From Asterias rubens (taxonomy: Eukaryota; Echinodermata; Asteroidea; Forcipulatida; Asteriidae), in NCBI RefSeq assembly GCF_902459465.1, contig NC_047065.1, forward strand, positions 17,874,204 to 17,938,203: 64,000 nt of DNA. The letters are read 5' to 3'. Under the pieces are notes generated by a model. That model had not been told where the DNA came from. It did no database searches and worked only from the letters and a program-made list of their open reading frames with translations. This document shows positions 22,548 to 35,758 of the stretch, piece by piece (within the stretch, counting starts at the first letter, position 1; every line of letters starts with the position of its first letter). Made by a program: the position numbers and the translations under genes.

Positions 22548-25500
22548 ATGGCACACAACACTTCAGAAATGAGCAACGGAAACAGTAGCGTTGTTAATGG
22601 TTTGACTGAGGTGAAAAGTAAGGTAAGATTTATTGTGTTTGTTACTACGTTTTACGTTTATCTGTACGGGACGGTACGCACGTACGTCGTAGCACCAGCA
22701 GGGCTGCCCCAGCCAGTGTCGCCAATTCTGCCCACGCTACGCACGGCCAATAACTGGACAAGGTCCATCTTGGTTGGCCGAAAAGGGTTGCTGGCTGCAA
22801 GATCGTGCCAGCCAATGCAGATATTGTTAGCTTGGGAGGGGCCCTTCTTTGAGCATTGACACTGACAGTGACACTACAGTACAGTACAGGGTACAGTGAC
22901 ACGACGGTGTGACACTTGGATTTGGATTTGGAATAGCTAGTCATCCCATGGTCATGGACAGTCTGACCATGGAGCTAATAAAAAGAGTGTCATTCAGCTG
23001 GTCAGTGGATTGACTCATGACTGCGGCAAACCATCTAACAAAAATATACAAATATTGTATACAACGTTTAAACCTTTCAGCTTTACACTACAGCATCATA
23101 CAAGGATAATATTAAATCAAAACATTAATTTATATTTATAAAAATTAAATAAATATTTATTGAATAAACTCTGAATTTATACTATTTCTATAATTTATTA
23201 TAACTTATCATAGTGAGTCAATGCCTACTAAAAACTACATGCATAAGACCCTAACAAAATAAAATGGTCACACTACTAGACCAGTATTTCATTACCCATT
23301 TTTCCCGTAACATAGGAGTTATTGTATACAGGGGGGTCAGAGTGATTCTTATACACAGGACCTAGTTAAAACGTTTACCTTAAAACTTGAACCAGGAGTA
23401 TTGTCGATTGAGAATATGCTGAAAAAAGGAAACGATATGTACTATTTATTGTGTTTTGTCAGCTGTGCACATTCTATTCGTAATCATTGTGCTTTTTGAA
23501 TTGAGTGAAGTATAATTTTGGGAAACAGCTTCATGGCACAAGACACCTTTCAGTCAGGAATAAATACTTTTTAGGTCAGTTAGTTTTACTGCAGCAACCT
23601 ACGTTCTTAGAAAGCAAGCTTTTTTTTTCATGATTTGTGGACTATGTCACTCTTCCGTCTGAGTATAAAATAAGATTGGGGAACGGTCCTACTACTTGCC
23701 GTCAACTCGCCGACTTGCCGTCAACTCGCCGTCAAATCATTTTCGTGCCGTCAACTCATTAAATTTACTTGAAAAATTTATAAATGGGGCACGGTAGTGT
23801 TAATTCTGGGCTAAACTACATATTTCTCATGGTTTTCGGTACAAATTCATTCACAAAAACGACTTTGTGTTGATAAAAAAAGTACCAATCATTGACATCT
23901 TGGGCCAAGATTAATCCATATGAAAAAGCAAGATGGCGGCCGACGGTTTTGCTGCTTCGAGATAATTTGTTCACAAGAAAAAAAACTCAATTTTTATTCC
24001 GAAATATGACCTAAAACTTACGCAAATTCTCCTTTAGCTGATACTTTACCGTTCTATGCTTCTTTTGTGGATTTTAAATGTATATTGGAGGAGTTGACGG
24101 CGAGTTGACGGCGAGTTGACGGCAAGTAGTAGGACCCTTGGGGAATGCACAACAAATTGTAGCTCCTGGTGTGGACAAGTTAATGGCTAGATCCATTTGA
24201 ACAAGGAGTAATCTTTGTTAACAATGGAGGCAAGTATACAAATATTGACTGGCACTTTGAGTGCTATGGCTAAAAAAACTGTGACTCCCGAGGTGATTCC
24301 CCAGGTTTCTATTTTCCCAACCAAGGCACAGCCTACCAAACTATACAAGCTTGTACATGCACTTCAAGTACATCATCTTGCAACTAAATGGCAACATGAT
24401 GGCAGAAGAAAGCACATTGTATGCCAACTCAAAATAAAAAAGTTGTACAAAATTCTTACACAAATTCAACCAAATTCATTCACCCCAAAGATGTGTTGTC
24501 TTGTGTTAGTGCAGCATTAATGAAATACAATTCAACATGAATGACCGACTCCACTGTATAATTCCCTTTTTGCTCCACTCTCTTGACCCCAGGTCTGTTA
24601 TGTACACCCAATTAATCACCTTTTCCCACACTGCTGGCCTGTGGTTATTCACACTTGACTTGGCAAGTGTATAGTAGAGAATAGCAGAGCAGGAAACTTC
24701 CCACAATCTTTTGTGATTTACAACAATTGGTTACTGTTTTGTGTGAGTAATCTGTTTGATAATACTCAATGCTATGGAGGAAGGACAACTGAGTTGAACT
24801 ATGTCATTAGTATTCATGGTTCATTAAAATACAAAATCTTATACAGTGATTTCCCTTGTATAAATGCTACACAAATCGCTTCAGTTGCTACTCAAAATTC
24901 ATTCATTTGCTGCATCCAGTGCACACAAAACATGTTCAGTGATAGTTTGAAAGTGGCAGAGTCAACCAAATTCAATCAAATTTACTCAAGTGTTTAAGAC
25001 AGAATTTTAAAAAGCAAAGCCTGTATGTTTTAAGTCATAAACTTGTTATGCAATCTACATTAAAAAAGTTGTAGTACAACATTACTCGTTGTATTCTAAT
25101 TTATTCCTCCCTGGTTGTATCCTGTGTAGGTCCACTGATTGGCCTAGGATTCCCCATACATTCTTCCATTGTACTCAAAAGAGTAATAAGTGAAGCTATT
25201 AAGATCGACTATTATCATAATGCGTCACAGGTAAACAAAAGAACTGAAACAACAATATGTTCAAACAATACGCCTGCCTCAGTAACAATTGCACCCTGTG
25301 TTTAGGGCTGTGTGGCTTGATTTAACCATTGAATGACCCCAACTCAGTACACACCAACCACTGTATTTATCAGACTTGGATCAGTGCTGCATTTGTTTAC
25401 CTACAAATACCTCAATGCAAATTACTGTTCCACTTTGTAAACCAAGACAATACAAGGCCAGGTTGGGTTTTAGTTTTCAATGGGAATAGAATAAGGAATT

Positions 25501-28500
25501 GATTCCTTACAAATTGCAGAACAGCAAAACAGAAGTTTGCGATTTTGTTTTATTCAACATTGACGTTTGAACACAAATCAAAGCTTTCTCTGACATGTGT
25601 TCACCACTTCATAATCGGTACTAACAACTCTTAATAATGTCTCTGTATGGTTTTATTTTTCAGAACTTTATGGAGCTTCCTAACTAACACATTTTAGTTG
25701 TTGTTGAGAATATCGTTAGTGAAATACTTACTTTAAAAAAAAGTATTGAAAAAAGAAAACAGAATTCTGATGAAATGCACTCAGTATTTTTTTCTTCTCT
25801 TTTAGAAGAAATAATGGGAAGTTATGAAGTGGTTAAATGCTTAAATTCTGCAACAACATCAATAACAACTAAAACAATTAATAACAACAACAGTCTGTGG
25901 CGTTACATTGTATTGATTACTTAGTTTTCAAAACGGATATCAGAATATTGGCAAACTGGGCACGTTTGTAAAATATGAAACTCTGTTTGACTTTTTGACC
26001 CAAACTTTACAATACCTGTGTTTCCTCTTTCTGAGAAAACAAGAGTTAAAATTTACCACATTTTGTACATCCCAGCTGGCAGCACATTCCTAACATTATA
26101 CATAACAGGTCTTCCTCGGATAAATTGTTAGTTATAACCTGTTTTATATTTTGACAATTACTTTTTATGAAGAGCTGCATACCTTGGCATTGGTAATCAA
26201 CCACTGTGACCATTGACCTAACACTACATTCAGACAGTACTCAAGTATTTAGGATGTTTAAAGGGAAAACCTGTTGGCTCTGCTGAGTTATGTACAGTAT
26301 TGCATTTTATCGGGTCACTTTTCCTTTGGGTTTATGCTTTGTAAGTCTAGGCTGGGACACCATCATTTCTAACAAATTCTTTGATGTTTTCCTCTTATTA
26401 CGGGCCTCGAAGTAACCAATGACACCCAAAACAGTTGCCGTCGTGGTGCCCTGTTTTTGCCGTAGTGCCCTGTGCAAAGTCCCAATACAATTTTAAAATG
26501 TCCTTGTAGAAATATTTTTTTAAATAGGAAAATTGCTGCGCCCCTTTCAAGAGCAAAGTTCAATCGAAACTCAGCCTACTCTAGTTTGAAACTCAGCCTA
26601 CTCTAGTTTGAAACTCAGCCTACTCTAGTTTGAAACTCAGCCTACTCTAGTTTGAAACTCAGCCTACTCTAGTTTGAAACTCAGCCTACTCTAGTTTGAA
26701 ACTCAGCCTACTCTAGTTTGAAAACATTAGAACGAAGCTGAATGATTATTGATTTTGAAAATGAAAATTGTTGAACGAATCCATTACATACAGTGTCTGT
26801 GTGGTAAAAGGAATTGGCTCCTTCCACTGCATGATGTAGTGAGACTCTTGGTAATTATAGGCCTATCACTGTGTGGTTGGTGTTCCTGTAGCAGGCCTCA
26901 CACAATCTGGACATTCTTTCTTGTCTTAGTGTGGAATGTAGACACACCCATCACAGACACTTCAATCTTCTTGTTACCATGGCTACTTATGCAATAACAA
27001 AATGTGGTACAGTAAATCTGTCAACAATATAATTACATCGTATACGTGTAACTGTGCATAAGTTGTTCACTGGTTTGGGCATACTTATAATTCTGCCAGG
27101 GATTGGTATAATACATAGTTTCAAGAACCATTCCATCTGTCACAATGTTCAGCACACAAAGTACAAGATTATTACAGTACACTTAACATTGTATGTAGGC
27201 CTAATTAATCTGTGATTATTAGGAATGATCCCACATTGCATTAAATTAAAAACAATCGTTGAGATGGTTGGTTGGTGTACTATTATGCATGTTGCATCTG
27301 ATGGTATCTTGAAATTTGATACCTCAGCCAATATGTACATGTACATGTACATATATGTATGTACTTGGTGTATCTTGGTGTATGCAGACATACATGTACT
27401 TGTATACATTGTACATTGTACACATGCTCTGTGGAAATGTGTGTTTTTCAATGAGAAAGGGTCATGGTATGGTTTTATGCAGACCGACATTGTTACTGCA
27501 GTACATATTTTCTTCTTTACATAAGATTAAGAGTGGCTGTTAGTGTTAGCCTTGTTTATGGTAAATGTGCACTAAGACAAGTTTGTCTTAAAAAACATAA
27601 TGGTTATGTACGTCTATTGCAAATGAATAATCCTGAATCTACACAAAGTTGTACTAACAATTCACTGTATTGTAGAATGTATGTGAACTCAGTTGCAATA
27701 ATTGCATCATTTTACATTAAGGAATACCTACCATAGAAGCAAGCAAGTCACTGGACATACCAAGCTAAACCTTTTATAACACCCTAACCTTGGTGCAATC
27801 TCAGTGGGGTTTCCCATTACCAGCTTCTAGCCTTCCTACTACAGTAGCATGCTTCTAGTTGAGATCATTATGGATTGTAACACACCTCATTGCACGCCAT
27901 GGCATACCACCTCTTGCCCTCAGAGTTTGCTGTCAACCTCTACTTTATGGATACAGTTTCAATTCTCTGTCTTATTGGCTTAAAACACATCAATATTCAG
28001 TGCTATTAGAAAACTTGTATTTGGTGTCAAGTTGGTAGTAGATAATTTGCAAGTGGTTTAATATTACCAACTAGTGCTTTAAGAGCTACTATAAATGCTT
28101 TTTCTTTTTAAAGTCAAGGTGCATCACATACACTGTGTGTGAATGAACAATGTACCTACGTACATGTACCTGCCACCTGTATTTTCATAATGTAATATAC
28201 AGTACATTTACTTCTTGTTTTTGTCATGTTTTTGAGAAATTGGAAAATATAGTGCAGGATCTTCAGATATTCATGGATTTTTTTGTATTTTTGTGTGTTA
28301 TGTTTGTACAATGTATTTTTAAATTGCAAAGAGTATTAGTATTGAAAGATAAACGGTATTGATGCAACAGGGACACTTTTTTTTCTTCTGGGTTATCGTA
28401 CAAGACTTGTTGTATTTTTTATTGATTCCATTTTGAAAAGTGCATTATATATTTGACCACATGAAAATATAGTTGTAAAAGGAGAGCAATGCTATCAATT

Positions 28501-30958
28501 ATAGGATGTGGATAGTTGAACAGTGAAAGTGTTACTTTCGTTGAGTGAACAAATACTAAGATTTTGCATCTGTTCTGATTGTTCCTATACAGTTTGATGC
28601 TGAATTCCGTCGTTTCACAGTCACTGGTACTATTCAAGCAACATTTGAAGACTTTTACTCCTTTCTTGAGAAGATTCATAAGATATCGAAGATACCTTTC
28701 CTCATCGGCTACACAGATCCTCAAGGTGAACTGTTACCAATCAACAATGACGATAACTACCACAAAGCACTCTCTATGGCAAGGCCATTATTACGGATTG
28801 TCATCCAGAGAAAAGGTGGGTATTGCCTGCAAGTTTCTTCTCAAGAAGCTTTATAGAAAGTTGATTATATAAGTTGTTTTACCCTTACAAGCATGTGTAT
28901 TAAGCACTATATACTCTTTGCTTTCCGGAGTTCTGTGAAGACAAATCACTCAGGTGGGATTGGATCCCATGACCTTTGTATTGCTAGAGCAGATGTCTTA
29001 CCACAAGACCACCTAGCTAGCCCATGGCATCGCGATGTACATGTAAGGGTAAAAACAAAATTAGGTTTTTATCCCAGTGTAAAAATAACCCTATTACATG
29101 TATGTAAGTTTATTATAAATGGGTTGATTGTAGACATAAAACTTGAGACAAATGATTCCAGAGTAGAGAATCTTCATGGGTGGCATGGAGTGATGAGATG
29201 CAGCTACATGTTACAGAAGGAAACGTACAAGTCTGCGAGAGATGCCAAGATGATCCGTCATCAATTGTTCTTTTCAGAGCCACAAGAACTCAAGAGATTA
29301 TTTCAATATGGAACAAAACAGCAACACTCAGAATATCAATCAGGCACATCAAGTGCTAAAGCTTGTATATTGTGCATTTTTTCACAATTGATATATTTGA
29401 TATACATGACCATGAACGCTATACCTGAATGATTAATAGTTGCTAGCTTGGAGAGCTAGTCACCTACATCAGCATATTATTATAAGTGGTGGTGGTTATT
29501 GTTTATACCACACAGTAACAGAGGTCAGAGATTGCATTTAAGGTCATAGATGACTCCACCATCTCAGTCTATGATCAGAACTACACTGAAATGCTTTCAA
29601 AACTACTCACTACTGAACAGATTTTTGTATTGCAGAAATAAAGAACAACAACTGGTGAATTATTGCCAGCCCTGTCTAACTCAAAGATTGGTTTTACATG
29701 TACAGTCAGAAAAGTAAAGTCTGTTGTTTTTATGGCATACATGTACATGTGTTTCTCAATGATAGTTTAAGGATTTTTAGCATTTAGGCAAGTTTCCATT
29801 AGATAAATTTTTTAGGGGAAATTACACACGTTTGCAGGCCTGCAATTTCATATTTGAGGGGGCAAGGCCTTTTTTATTTTACTAAGAACACTTCCATTGG
29901 AAAATACTTTTTTAGCTATGGGAAACTTTTACAAATCTAGGCCTATGTACATTTGTAACAGGCGGGACAGTGTAAATCTAAGCCTGTGTTAAAAAAAGCT
30001 CTCTAACTCTTGATGTTCCTAGAGATTTATTTCATACATGTAGGAACCCACACATACAGGTTAAGGTAGTTTTGATATGGAATGCGTTGTTATTATTGTT
30101 ACAAATAAGATAAACTCACATGACAAATTGTAAACACTGTATTTCCAATCTGACATGAGCTTTTAATTTCTTTGCATCTCAGATGAAGTCACTCAGATGC
30201 AACCATTCAACATGTATGGAAGCTCAAAGAAGAAGAGTAAGTTCAACCTGGGTGGTGTCTCTGCCCCTAAGCAGCTAGCTCTACCCATTGGCATGCCACA
30301 AGATTTCCGTCGTGTCTCAGCCATCATTGATGTGGATATTGTACCAGAGACGCATCGTAGAGTCAAACTCCACAAACATGGTTCTGAGAAACCATTAGGT
30401 TTCTACATCCGAGATGGAACCAGCGTCAGAGTAACTCCTCATGGATTGGAGAAAGTTCCTGGTATTTTCATCTCGCGTCTTGTACCAGGTGGACTTGCAG
30501 AGAGTACAGGACTCTTAGCTGTTAATGATGAAGTACTTGAAGTCAATGGTATTGAAGTCAGTGGTAAGACGCTTGACCAAGTAACTGATATGATGGTAGC
30601 TAATAGCTCTAACCTCATCATTACAGTCAAACCAGCAAACCAGAGAAACACTTTATCAGGTGGTAAGCCTGTCTCATTCATGCCAAGGATGTCAACAGTC
30701 TCTACAGCATCAGTCCCATCTTTGACTGAGACTGAAGATGATAGTGATGAAGATGAAGTCAAAGACTTAACAGAGACGATAAATAATCTGAATTCTGAAC
30801 AAGGAGGAGGAGATGAAAGAAACATTCAAACAGCAGAAGAAAGGGAATCATCCCCTCATGAAGAGCAGTCTACTAAAGAACACATCATTCAAGAAAACGG
30901 AGGAGTGTCTCCAATGGAAGAAGATGTTGAAGATGATGATAATGTATGTACTCTGTAA
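22548..30958 (+). CDS. PARD6: Partitioning defective 6 homologue (PAR-6), complete, 3 exons, 357 aa
   Basis: PAR-6 is the cortical adaptor joining aPKC, PAR-3 and Cdc42 in cell polarity. Exons: 22548-22622 (25 codons, ending EVKSK), 28593-28815 and 30183-30958 (stop TAA). Borders are AAG|GTAAGA, ACAG|TTT, AAAAG|GTGGGT and CTCAG|ATG, and the phases sum to 357 codons plus stop. Domains: PB1 at about residues 22-99 ([23 protein letters not shown]) that binds aPKC; semi-CRIB at about 134-151 ([19 protein letters not shown]) for Cdc42; PDZ at about 155-255 ([51 protein letters not shown]). The acidic tail ends VCTL, where vertebrate PAR-6 proteins have a similar hydrophobic end. The start ATG has A at -3 and G at +4. 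Introns are 5.97 kb and 1.37 kb. The family is 340-375 aa, so this copy is full length. Confidence 0.97.
23684..24137. mobile_element. hAT-like MITE with 8-bp target duplication
   Basis: A 454-bp element with inverted ends (ggtcctactacttgccgtca and its complement tgacggcaagtagtaggacc) is flanked by the perfect direct repeat TTGGGGAA at 23676-23683 and 24138-24145. Subterminal GCCGTCAACTC motifs repeat three to four times at each end, as transposase-binding sites often do. It has no coding capacity and lies in PAR-6 intron 1. An 8-bp duplication is the hAT hallmark. Confidence 0.88.
24146..26560. other. PAR-6 intron 1, no feature recognised
   Basis: AT-rich intron sequence. Frames at 24215-24520 and 24713-24997 look non-coding: no homology and an irregular composition. 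Confidence 0.5.
26566..26722. repeat. 22-bp tandem repeat (about 7 copies) in PAR-6 intron 1
   Basis: The unit gaaactcagcctactctagttt is repeated essentially without change, then ends in tttgaaaacattag. Confidence 0.93.
26723..28592. other. PAR-6 intron 1, 3' part
   Basis: No gene is seen. A TACATGTA-rich patch occurs at 27332-27420 (tacatgtacatgtacatata). Overlapping short frames there are low-complexity artefacts. Confidence 0.5.
28884..29050 (-). mobile_element. tRNA-derived SINE in PAR-6 intron 2
   Basis: Carries tgtgtattaagcactatata, actcaggtgggattggatcc (box B, reverse complement) and cttaccacaagaccacctag (tRNA head). Same family as 5858 and 39440, minus orientation, degenerate box B. 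The 179-codon frame running through it (28893-29432) is not a gene. Confidence 0.75.
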
Positions 30959-31117
30959 GAAATCGAATCATCGGAGTCTGCAATCTCCTTAAGCTTCTCG
31001 GAATGGCTACTCATTGTAGAGCTACTGTGCATAGCTCAGTAATCCATGTTTTGTGTGAGATACTGTAAAACAGCCTGCTTCGAAATACTAATTATACACA
31101 AAGGCCATGGTACCAGG

Positions 31118-31319
31118 GTCCAATTTCAAAAACTGTTTAGCAGAAAATACTGCTAGTGCGAGACAAATTTCTTTGCTATGCAACAATTTAGTGGGGCACC
31201 AGTAACAGCATTGCAAACTTAATGTTATTTTGGTTGGTAACCCGTTTCCGCTAAGCAATACCATTCGGTGCTAAGCAAGTTTTTGTGCTTACAGGCTTTA
31301 TGAAATTGGGCCCTGGTGA
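31118..31319. mobile_element. MITE with 16-bp inverted ends
   Basis: Ends ccagggtccaatttca and tgaaattgggccctgg are inverted complements with one mismatch. Internal tttagcagaaaatactgcta and gctaagcaatac/gctaagcaagttt match the family seen at 2441-2687. It lies about 160 bp past the PAR-6 stop, so it probably sits in the 3'UTR. Confidence 0.82.
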
Positions 31320-34300
31320 AGCATCTTTCAAATAATCAGATGTTTCAGTCCTTTATGACAGAAGACCAGTTGGGAATAGCAGAGATGGTACATGTAGGAA
31401 CATAATGTTGAAGAGTAAATGTGTAGCACTCTATGTACCATCCAAGTGTTTCAACTCAAACCTGTTAACACCAAGAGTGACCTACATGTACATGTAATTC
31501 AATCGTCCATGTTTTTACAAAGAGTTGTATTACAGTTAAACACTGATAATCATTTATTTTGTGTACATTTATTGATGGGTTTGGTGTAAATATGCTGGTG
31601 GTTTGTTTGTATTGGGTAAAATGAAGTAGACCTGTGTTTATGCCAAGAGTAAGAGTTTATTAATGCTGTCATGGGTCTTAACGAACATCTATTAAATTAA
31701 GAGCTACTGTGTACACCATGTACAAGTAGCTGACTAGCTTAGCCAAGTTGAATAGCAGTTAGCAGGTTGTTGGATCCATGTCATTCAATTCACACAGGAT
31801 ACTTTCTGAAGCTCTCAGCAAGCTTTCATAAACTGCCATTATGTTCCAACAACAGTTTCACCACACAGTACAAATGCAAATGATGTTAATAACCACTTAC
31901 AGCAAGGTGAAGATAAAACATACAACCACATGTAATAATGGTAGTAAATAAACTCAATGTTAAAACCAATTCATGTTCGCACATTGACAAGAATTCACTT
32001 CACTTTCATGGCATTTTCTACAGTGTGCTCTTTGCAAAGATGTTTTTCTCTTGACCTATGAAGTAACTGCCACTATCAATCAGTTAAATCATCTCACATA
32101 TCAATCAGTTAAATCATCTCACATGTTATTATGGTTTCTACAAACGCACACACTGAGCTAGCTGATTGGTAATCCCAAGAGACTGCTAGATGGAAAGAGA
32201 AATTAAGTTAGCATTTCTAGGGGGAGATTACTCTCCAGTGCTAGGCCTGGTGGAATGTCATCACTGAGAGGCCTATGCACATCTGCAAATGGCACATCCA
32301 TCCTTTGGAAAATCTTAAAGTCTATGGGAAACTTTAAAGGGACACCAAGGCAATGGGGGAACAGGCCAGTTGTGCAGGTTTTCACTATGTTCCACACACC
32401 TCAACACAGCACACTGTAATAACAATAGCTTGTATGTATTTGTTTGACATATTGGCATTTGTATGTTTAGGGGTGGGGGGGGGGGTTTCAATCAGTCTGT
32501 AGATGTTCTATCTGCTTACCAGACACCTGTGACACTTACTCCCTGTTGTGTAGACGACTGTGCAAGTCATTCAAACCTCTATGATTTAAACCTGTTAAAA
32601 TGCTCCCGAGTTTCCTTGACATGTCAAAGCAATGTACAAGGGACCAAATTTGTCCCCAAATCTTTGCATCCACATGAGACTTGCACGGTGTATTGATCAA
32701 TCAAGTTGTAGAATACAGTATTGAACAACTTTAAGGTTTCCATTAGCATTGCCTGTTTTCAATTCTGTTGGAATGCGCCAGTTTTGCAAGTGATTGTAAA
32801 TTGTGTACAGAAATTGATTGACATTTTACACTATTGACAAAAAGAGAATGGCCTACAATGACCAAGTGTGTGCTTTATAAATCTGTAGTGTACATGTAGG
32901 TACTGTACCATGTAAAAACCTTCTGGAGATGTTTCAACAAAAACATTGTGCATGAGGAATCAGAGCTCTGGTACAATGTGATTCACACCAGCATTCAATC
33001 ACAGCAAAGTAACAAAGTAACAACATACTATTATACCTATAGTGCCTTCAGTATGGAGCTTGATTTTCTCAAGTATTTTTTTAAGGTATTTTCAGTTGGA
33101 GAGCTGGTGGCTAAAAGTACAGCTTTACCCATACATGTACCAACAATTATTAATTACTATAAATGTCCAATTTCATTGTAATACATGTCCATGTAAAACC
33201 AAAGACGTAATCCCATGCATGGCATGTATTGCCATATTTTGTTTGAATGGTCCTAGTAAATCACTCCTAGGATCCCAAGGCATTTTATCATAATCAGAGT
33301 CCATCAGTTTTGGTACAGTAATGACATTGGATTGAAATAAAATGAGGCAGGATCCAACATTATGCACATTACTGGAGAGAGTTAGTTTAGTCAAACTCAG
33401 AGCTACAATTTGTTTTGGGAAATTACAGTACTGCAATTTTTGTTACATTGCAGTTCTGAATCCATCAAAATCAGACAAAACTATTGACTGGATTATTGAG
33501 GATTCAGGTTGGAAATAATGAGGAACAACACATCTTTCATGAATCAATTCAGTCATTTGAGACTGGACTGTTTGTCGAAATAAACAACTTCATTCCAATT
33601 TTGTAAACTGCATGCAGCGTAGTGTCATAATTGCAAGGGTGCCTATTTTTTCATGTAAATATTTGCACACAATCACTAATAAAATTGTATTTTTGATAAC
33701 ATGTAGATAAAAAAAGTGCTTTACTACAATTGTAAAATGGTATTCATGTGCATACATTTGGGGTTGAATTGTTTTTAAAAAGATCCCTTAAAGTTTGATA
33801 TACAAACGATTTTTAAATGAGTAATTGGATAAATAAGGAATTTGAATATTGGTGATGAGCTGGTGAAAAATATTGTACATACTGAGAAAAAAAAGGGACT
33901 TATTCACATTTTGTACCTTACATTTTACAGATAATGTACTGGTGTAGAAACTACATGTAAAACAAGAAATGCAAACAGGAACAACTTCAAAAAAGAAGAT
34001 AAAAGGAAGTACAATCCAAACATTACAACAGCCCCACACCCACCAAGTATTTTATAATGTACATTTTATGTACTAGTATTCACCAAACCAGCTGAAATTG
34101 TATTAATTAATTGATAACTTTACATGTGTACATAGAACGCTAAGGCCAAGGTGAAAGAGAAACTGTGAAGCTTGCAAATATCCAGAGTTCAAATTTAGTT
34201 TGCTGACAAAAACAGGTACACACCTGCCAAATGATAAATGACAACTAGTTGACATACATGCAGTACATGTACATACTGTACATACTTGTGACTTGCATGA

Positions 34301-35048
34301 CCTACCTGTTCTGTTTTGTTTTGCCATTGCGTTTAGTGAACTTGACAAGAGTTAGGGTGATCAGGAACTATCATGATGTCGCAGCAAGAATAAAATTATC
34401 AACCCTCAAACAGGTGAATGTAGTTTCACAATTTGGACTCAATTTTGTTGCATTCAGCATAGTGCCAAAGAAATTTCACTAAGCCTCTTTTCCGAACTGT
34501 GGCTCCAGCTTTGCTTTTTGGCTAGCTTGGGCTCTGTCAGTAATATTGAAAAAGTACACATTGCTTCTGTGATTTCAAACAGCCGGACGGTACCTAAGCC
34601 AAAGCCTAAGGAAATTACCTCACAGTGTTGTGGGTAAAAGTTATTTCTTAAAGGAACATTTAAGCTGGAACATAAACTGACAAACCTGTAGAAGTTTGAG
34701 ATCGATCGGCCATCTGGGTCACGAGAACCGATTTAAACATTTTGCATGACATTGATGCAAAAAAAACAAAATGAAGAATAAAACGATTACTGAGCGATAA
34801 ACTCAAAACGCAAAGTTAAATTATTTATTTCTCATCAAATAAAAAAAAAAAACTGTTGCTAATTTCTTTGCTATCTAAGGCTGTTGTGTAAATTTGTGTT
34901 TCTTAAGTTTTTCTGCTTTATTTTGGGCATACCAGTAGATTTAAACTCCTGCATTATAGGTTGATTATAACAGTAGATTGTGTTTAGTTATCGTTTTAGT
35001 TCTATACTTTTTACTTATCAGTACATTAAATTGGTAATTCTTTACATG
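31320..35048. other. Downstream of PAR-6: probable 3'UTR and intergenic sequence
   Basis: AT-rich, with many TACATGTA motifs. AATAAA-type signals occur (for example near 31947), but none can be chosen as the cleavage site. A short direct repeat (atcaatcagttaaatcatct, twice) lies near 32080-32120. At 34640-34780 a degenerate element (ttaaaggaacatttaagctg.. gaagtttgagatcgatcggc) resembles the TTAA MITEs below. No gene is seen. Confidence 0.5.
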
Positions 35049-35423
35049 TTAAAGACACTGGACACTATTGGTAATTGTCAAAGACCGGTCTTCTCACTTG
35101 AACATATGCATAAAATATCAAACCTGTGAAAATTTGAGCTCAATTGGTCGTCAAAGTTGCGAGATATGAATGAAATAAAAAACACCCTTGTCACACGAAG
35201 TTGTGTGCTTTCAGATGCTTGATTTCGAGACCTCAAATTCTAAACTTGAGTTCTCGAAATCAAATTTGTGGAAAATTACTTGTCTCGAAAACTACGTCAC
35301 TTCAGAGGGAGCCGTTTCTCACAATGTTTTATACTATCAACCTCGCCCCATTACTCGTCACCAAGTGAGGTTTTATGCTGATTATTATTTTGAGTAATTA
35401 CCAATAGTGTCCACTGCCTTTAA
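35049..35423. mobile_element. TTAA-flanked MITE (piggyBac-like), copy A
   Basis: Flanked by TTAA at 35049-35052 and 35420-35423. Inverted ends are agacactggacactattggt and accaatagtgtccactgcct. It contains a nested palindrome tgatttcgagacctcaa..ttgagttctcgaaatca. It is about 85-90% like copy B at 37786. TTAA target sites are characteristic of piggyBac transposition. It has no coding capacity. Confidence 0.87.
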
Positions 35424-35603
35424 ACACCACAATGTTATGCACGATTATTTTTTCCTAAGTTTGTAAATTCACATTATGTATTATTTTTTTAACAATCTTT
35501 GTGAGCGTTTAGAGACACTAGATTTGCGCTACATGTATATTCATTTGAAGGGAATTTAACTCTGTATTCGTTAAAATGATTGGTTGATTTTTTGTTGGGG
35601 GTA

Positions 35604-35758
35604 AAGGTAAGTACCAGAGGGAATTCCCCTCATTGGATTAAAGGTAAAGTACCAGAGGGAATTCCCCTCATTGGATTAAAGGTAAAGTACCAGAGGGAAT
35701 TCCCCTCATTGGATTAAAGGTAAAGTACCAGAGGGAATTCCCCTCATTGGATTAAAGG
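35604..35758. repeat. 38-bp tandem repeat (4 copies), each with GGGAATTCCC
   Basis: Four copies of a unit containing gtaccagagggaattcccct and cattggattaaag. The decamer GGGAATTCCC starts at 35619, 35657, 35695 and 35733 with exact 38-bp spacing. The decamer fits the NF-kB consensus GGGRNNYYCC. Confidence 0.93.

Noticed and set aside
27332-27420. TACATGTA-rich patch as a regulatory element
   Set aside because: The motif is scattered through the whole window (for example 31480, 34260, 44210) and looks like a genomic compositional habit.
28893-29432. 179-codon frame in PAR-6 intron 2
   Set aside because: It begins in a tRNA-derived SINE and has no domain; PAR-6 splices across it with correct phase.
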